From: an uncultured Burkholderiales bacterium
GTDB taxonomy: Bacteria > Pseudomonadota > Gammaproteobacteria > Burkholderiales > Thiobacillaceae
Direction: 5' to 3'
NCBI GenBank assembly: GCA_937925755.1
Contig: CALAMX010000133.1
Span: 1 to 14,503 of the forward strand
Length of the DNA: 14,503 bases
The notes under the pieces were generated by a model. It searched no databases. It was not told the DNA's origin and saw only the letters and a list, made by a program, of their open reading frames with translations. Below, piece by piece: positions 13,936 through 14,503 of this stretch (positions are counted from its first letter, which is position 1; the number at the start of each line of letters is the position of its first letter). A program made the position numbers and the translations under genes.

Positions 13936-14086
13936 CTGCTTGCGCCCTCGCCGATCTGTTCATGGTCTCGCTGGATCCGCCCAGGACGCTTCACATCACC
14001 CACCCCCTACCGGCTTGCTTCAGCGTCTCCTCAGACGGACGTTCTACTACGGATGCATCGCCTGAGTAGACAAGGGGGCGCCGATC

Positions 14087-14503
14087 ATGTCTGAACTCTC
14101 CTTTCGACGCATCGTGCTGGGCGTCACCGGCGGTGTGGCCGCTTACAAGGCGGCGGAGCTGGCGCGCTTGCTGGTCAAGGCCGGGGTCGAGGTGCAGGTG
14201 GTCCTGACCGAGGCGGCAGCCCACTTCGTCGGGCCCGCCACCTTCCAGGCCATTACCGGACAACCGGTCTATACCGATCTGTGGGACACGCGCAGTCGCC
14301 AGGGCATGGCCCACATCGAACTTACGCGCGGGGCGGATACCGTGTTAGTGGCGCCGGCCTCGGCCGATTTCATGGCCAAGCTTGCCCAGGGCCGCGCCGA
14401 TGACCTGCTCTCCACCCTATGTCTGGCGCGCGACTGCCCGCTGCTGCTCGCACCGGCCATGAACCGGCAGATGTGGGAACACCCGGCCACTCAGCGTAAC
14501 GCC
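14087..14503 (+). CDS. coaBC: CoaBC, phosphopantothenoylcysteine decarboxylase/synthetase (N-terminal part; runs off window)
   Basis: This is a bifunctional coenzyme A biosynthesis enzyme: the CoaB part ligates cysteine to 4'-phosphopantothenate and the CoaC flavoprotein part decarboxylates the product. The visible 139 codons cover most of the N-terminal CoaC flavoprotein domain: FRRIVLGVTGGVAAYKAAEL (FMN-binding start), the catalytic-histidine segment GMAHIELTRGAD, VAPASADFMAKLAQGRADDL, and LLLAPAMNRQMWEHPATQRN with the conserved PAMN motif. The frame is open to the right edge, so the CoaB half lies outside; bifunctionality is inferred from proteobacterial relatives. The ATG at 14087 fits the family start, and a purine-rich AAGGGGG (14072-14078) precedes it at some distance. 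The gene is divergent from radC. Confidence 0.95.
   Translation, partial: MSELSFRRIVLGVTGGVAAYKAAELARLLVKAGVEVQVVLTEAAAHFVGPATFQAITGQPVYTDLWDTRSRQGMAHIELTRGADTVLVAPASADFMAKLAQGRADDLLSTLCLARDCPLLLAPAMNRQMWEHPATQRNA

Larger units (their letters stand above)
13714..14086. other. Divergent radC-coaBC intergenic region
   Basis: This gap should hold the promoters of radC (leftward) and coaBC (rightward). I see a candidate rightward -10 (TAAAAT, 13823-13828) without a good -35, a cluster of short direct and inverted repeats (13839-13875), the second copy of the 13-base motif (13923-13935), and a small hairpin (CGTCT/AGACG, 14024-14037). A frame from ATG 13836 to 14069 could encode 77 residues, but it has no ribosome-binding site or recognisable family. 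If coaBC is transcribed from near 13835, its leader would be about 250 nt, unusually long. Confidence 0.5.

Noticed and set aside
13836..14069. Possible 77-residue gene in the radC-coaBC gap
   Set aside because: Its N-terminus is made of the 12-bp tandem repeat, there is no ribosome-binding site, and I recognise no family. It remains a weak possibility.

Overview
This is GC-rich, densely packed proteobacterial chromosome made of housekeeping genes. The protein sequences (especially RpmB, RpmG, HisI and the short-form HisG) and the gene order mla – ABC pair – ibaG – murA – his – HIT – tatABC point to a betaproteobacterium. This assignment comes from recalled family resemblance, not from a search. 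No rRNA, tRNA, CRISPR array, transposase, integrase or phage gene is visible.

Layout. Positions 1-2797 (+) carry a phospholipid-transport (Mla) operon: the C-terminal part of mlaF, then mlaE, mlaD, mlaC and mlaB. Positions 2837-4498 (+) hold a YadG/YadH-type ABC-2 exporter (ATPase plus permease). Positions 4519-6031 (+) hold the BolA-family gene ibaG overlapping murA. Positions 6028-9521 (+) are a histidine-biosynthesis block, hisG-hisD-hisF-hisI-hisE, followed with overlap by a HIT-family hydrolase (9518-9862). Positions 9905-11527 (+) encode the complete twin-arginine translocase, tatA-tatB-tatC. The long rightward gene train ends at a bidirectional intrinsic terminator (11714-11749), which also serves the convergent leftward rpmB-rpmG ribosomal protein operon (12191-11779). 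Further right on the minus strand are a DUF3135-like gene and radC. Facing away from radC is coaBC (+), cut by the right edge of the window.

How the genes fit together. The left half joins envelope functions (lipid trafficking, an exporter, the first committed step of peptidoglycan synthesis) to histidine biosynthesis and then protein export. Many junctions are 1-8 nt overlaps (mlaF/mlaE, ibaG/murA, murA/hisG, hisD/hisF, hisI/hisE, hisE/HIT), which implies translational coupling in one or a few long transcripts. The his block is incomplete: hisC, hisB, hisH and hisA, which would be expected between hisD and hisF in this neighbourhood, are absent, and hisD overlaps hisF cleanly. mlaA, often found between mlaD and mlaC in betaproteobacteria, is also absent; that gap holds a perfect 16-bp palindrome instead.

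I found no convincing undescribed system. The most useful leads are the compacted his operon, the palindrome before mlaC, the repeat structure in the radC-coaBC gap, and two gene-poor intervals (12258-12598 and 13714-14086) that share a 13-base motif.
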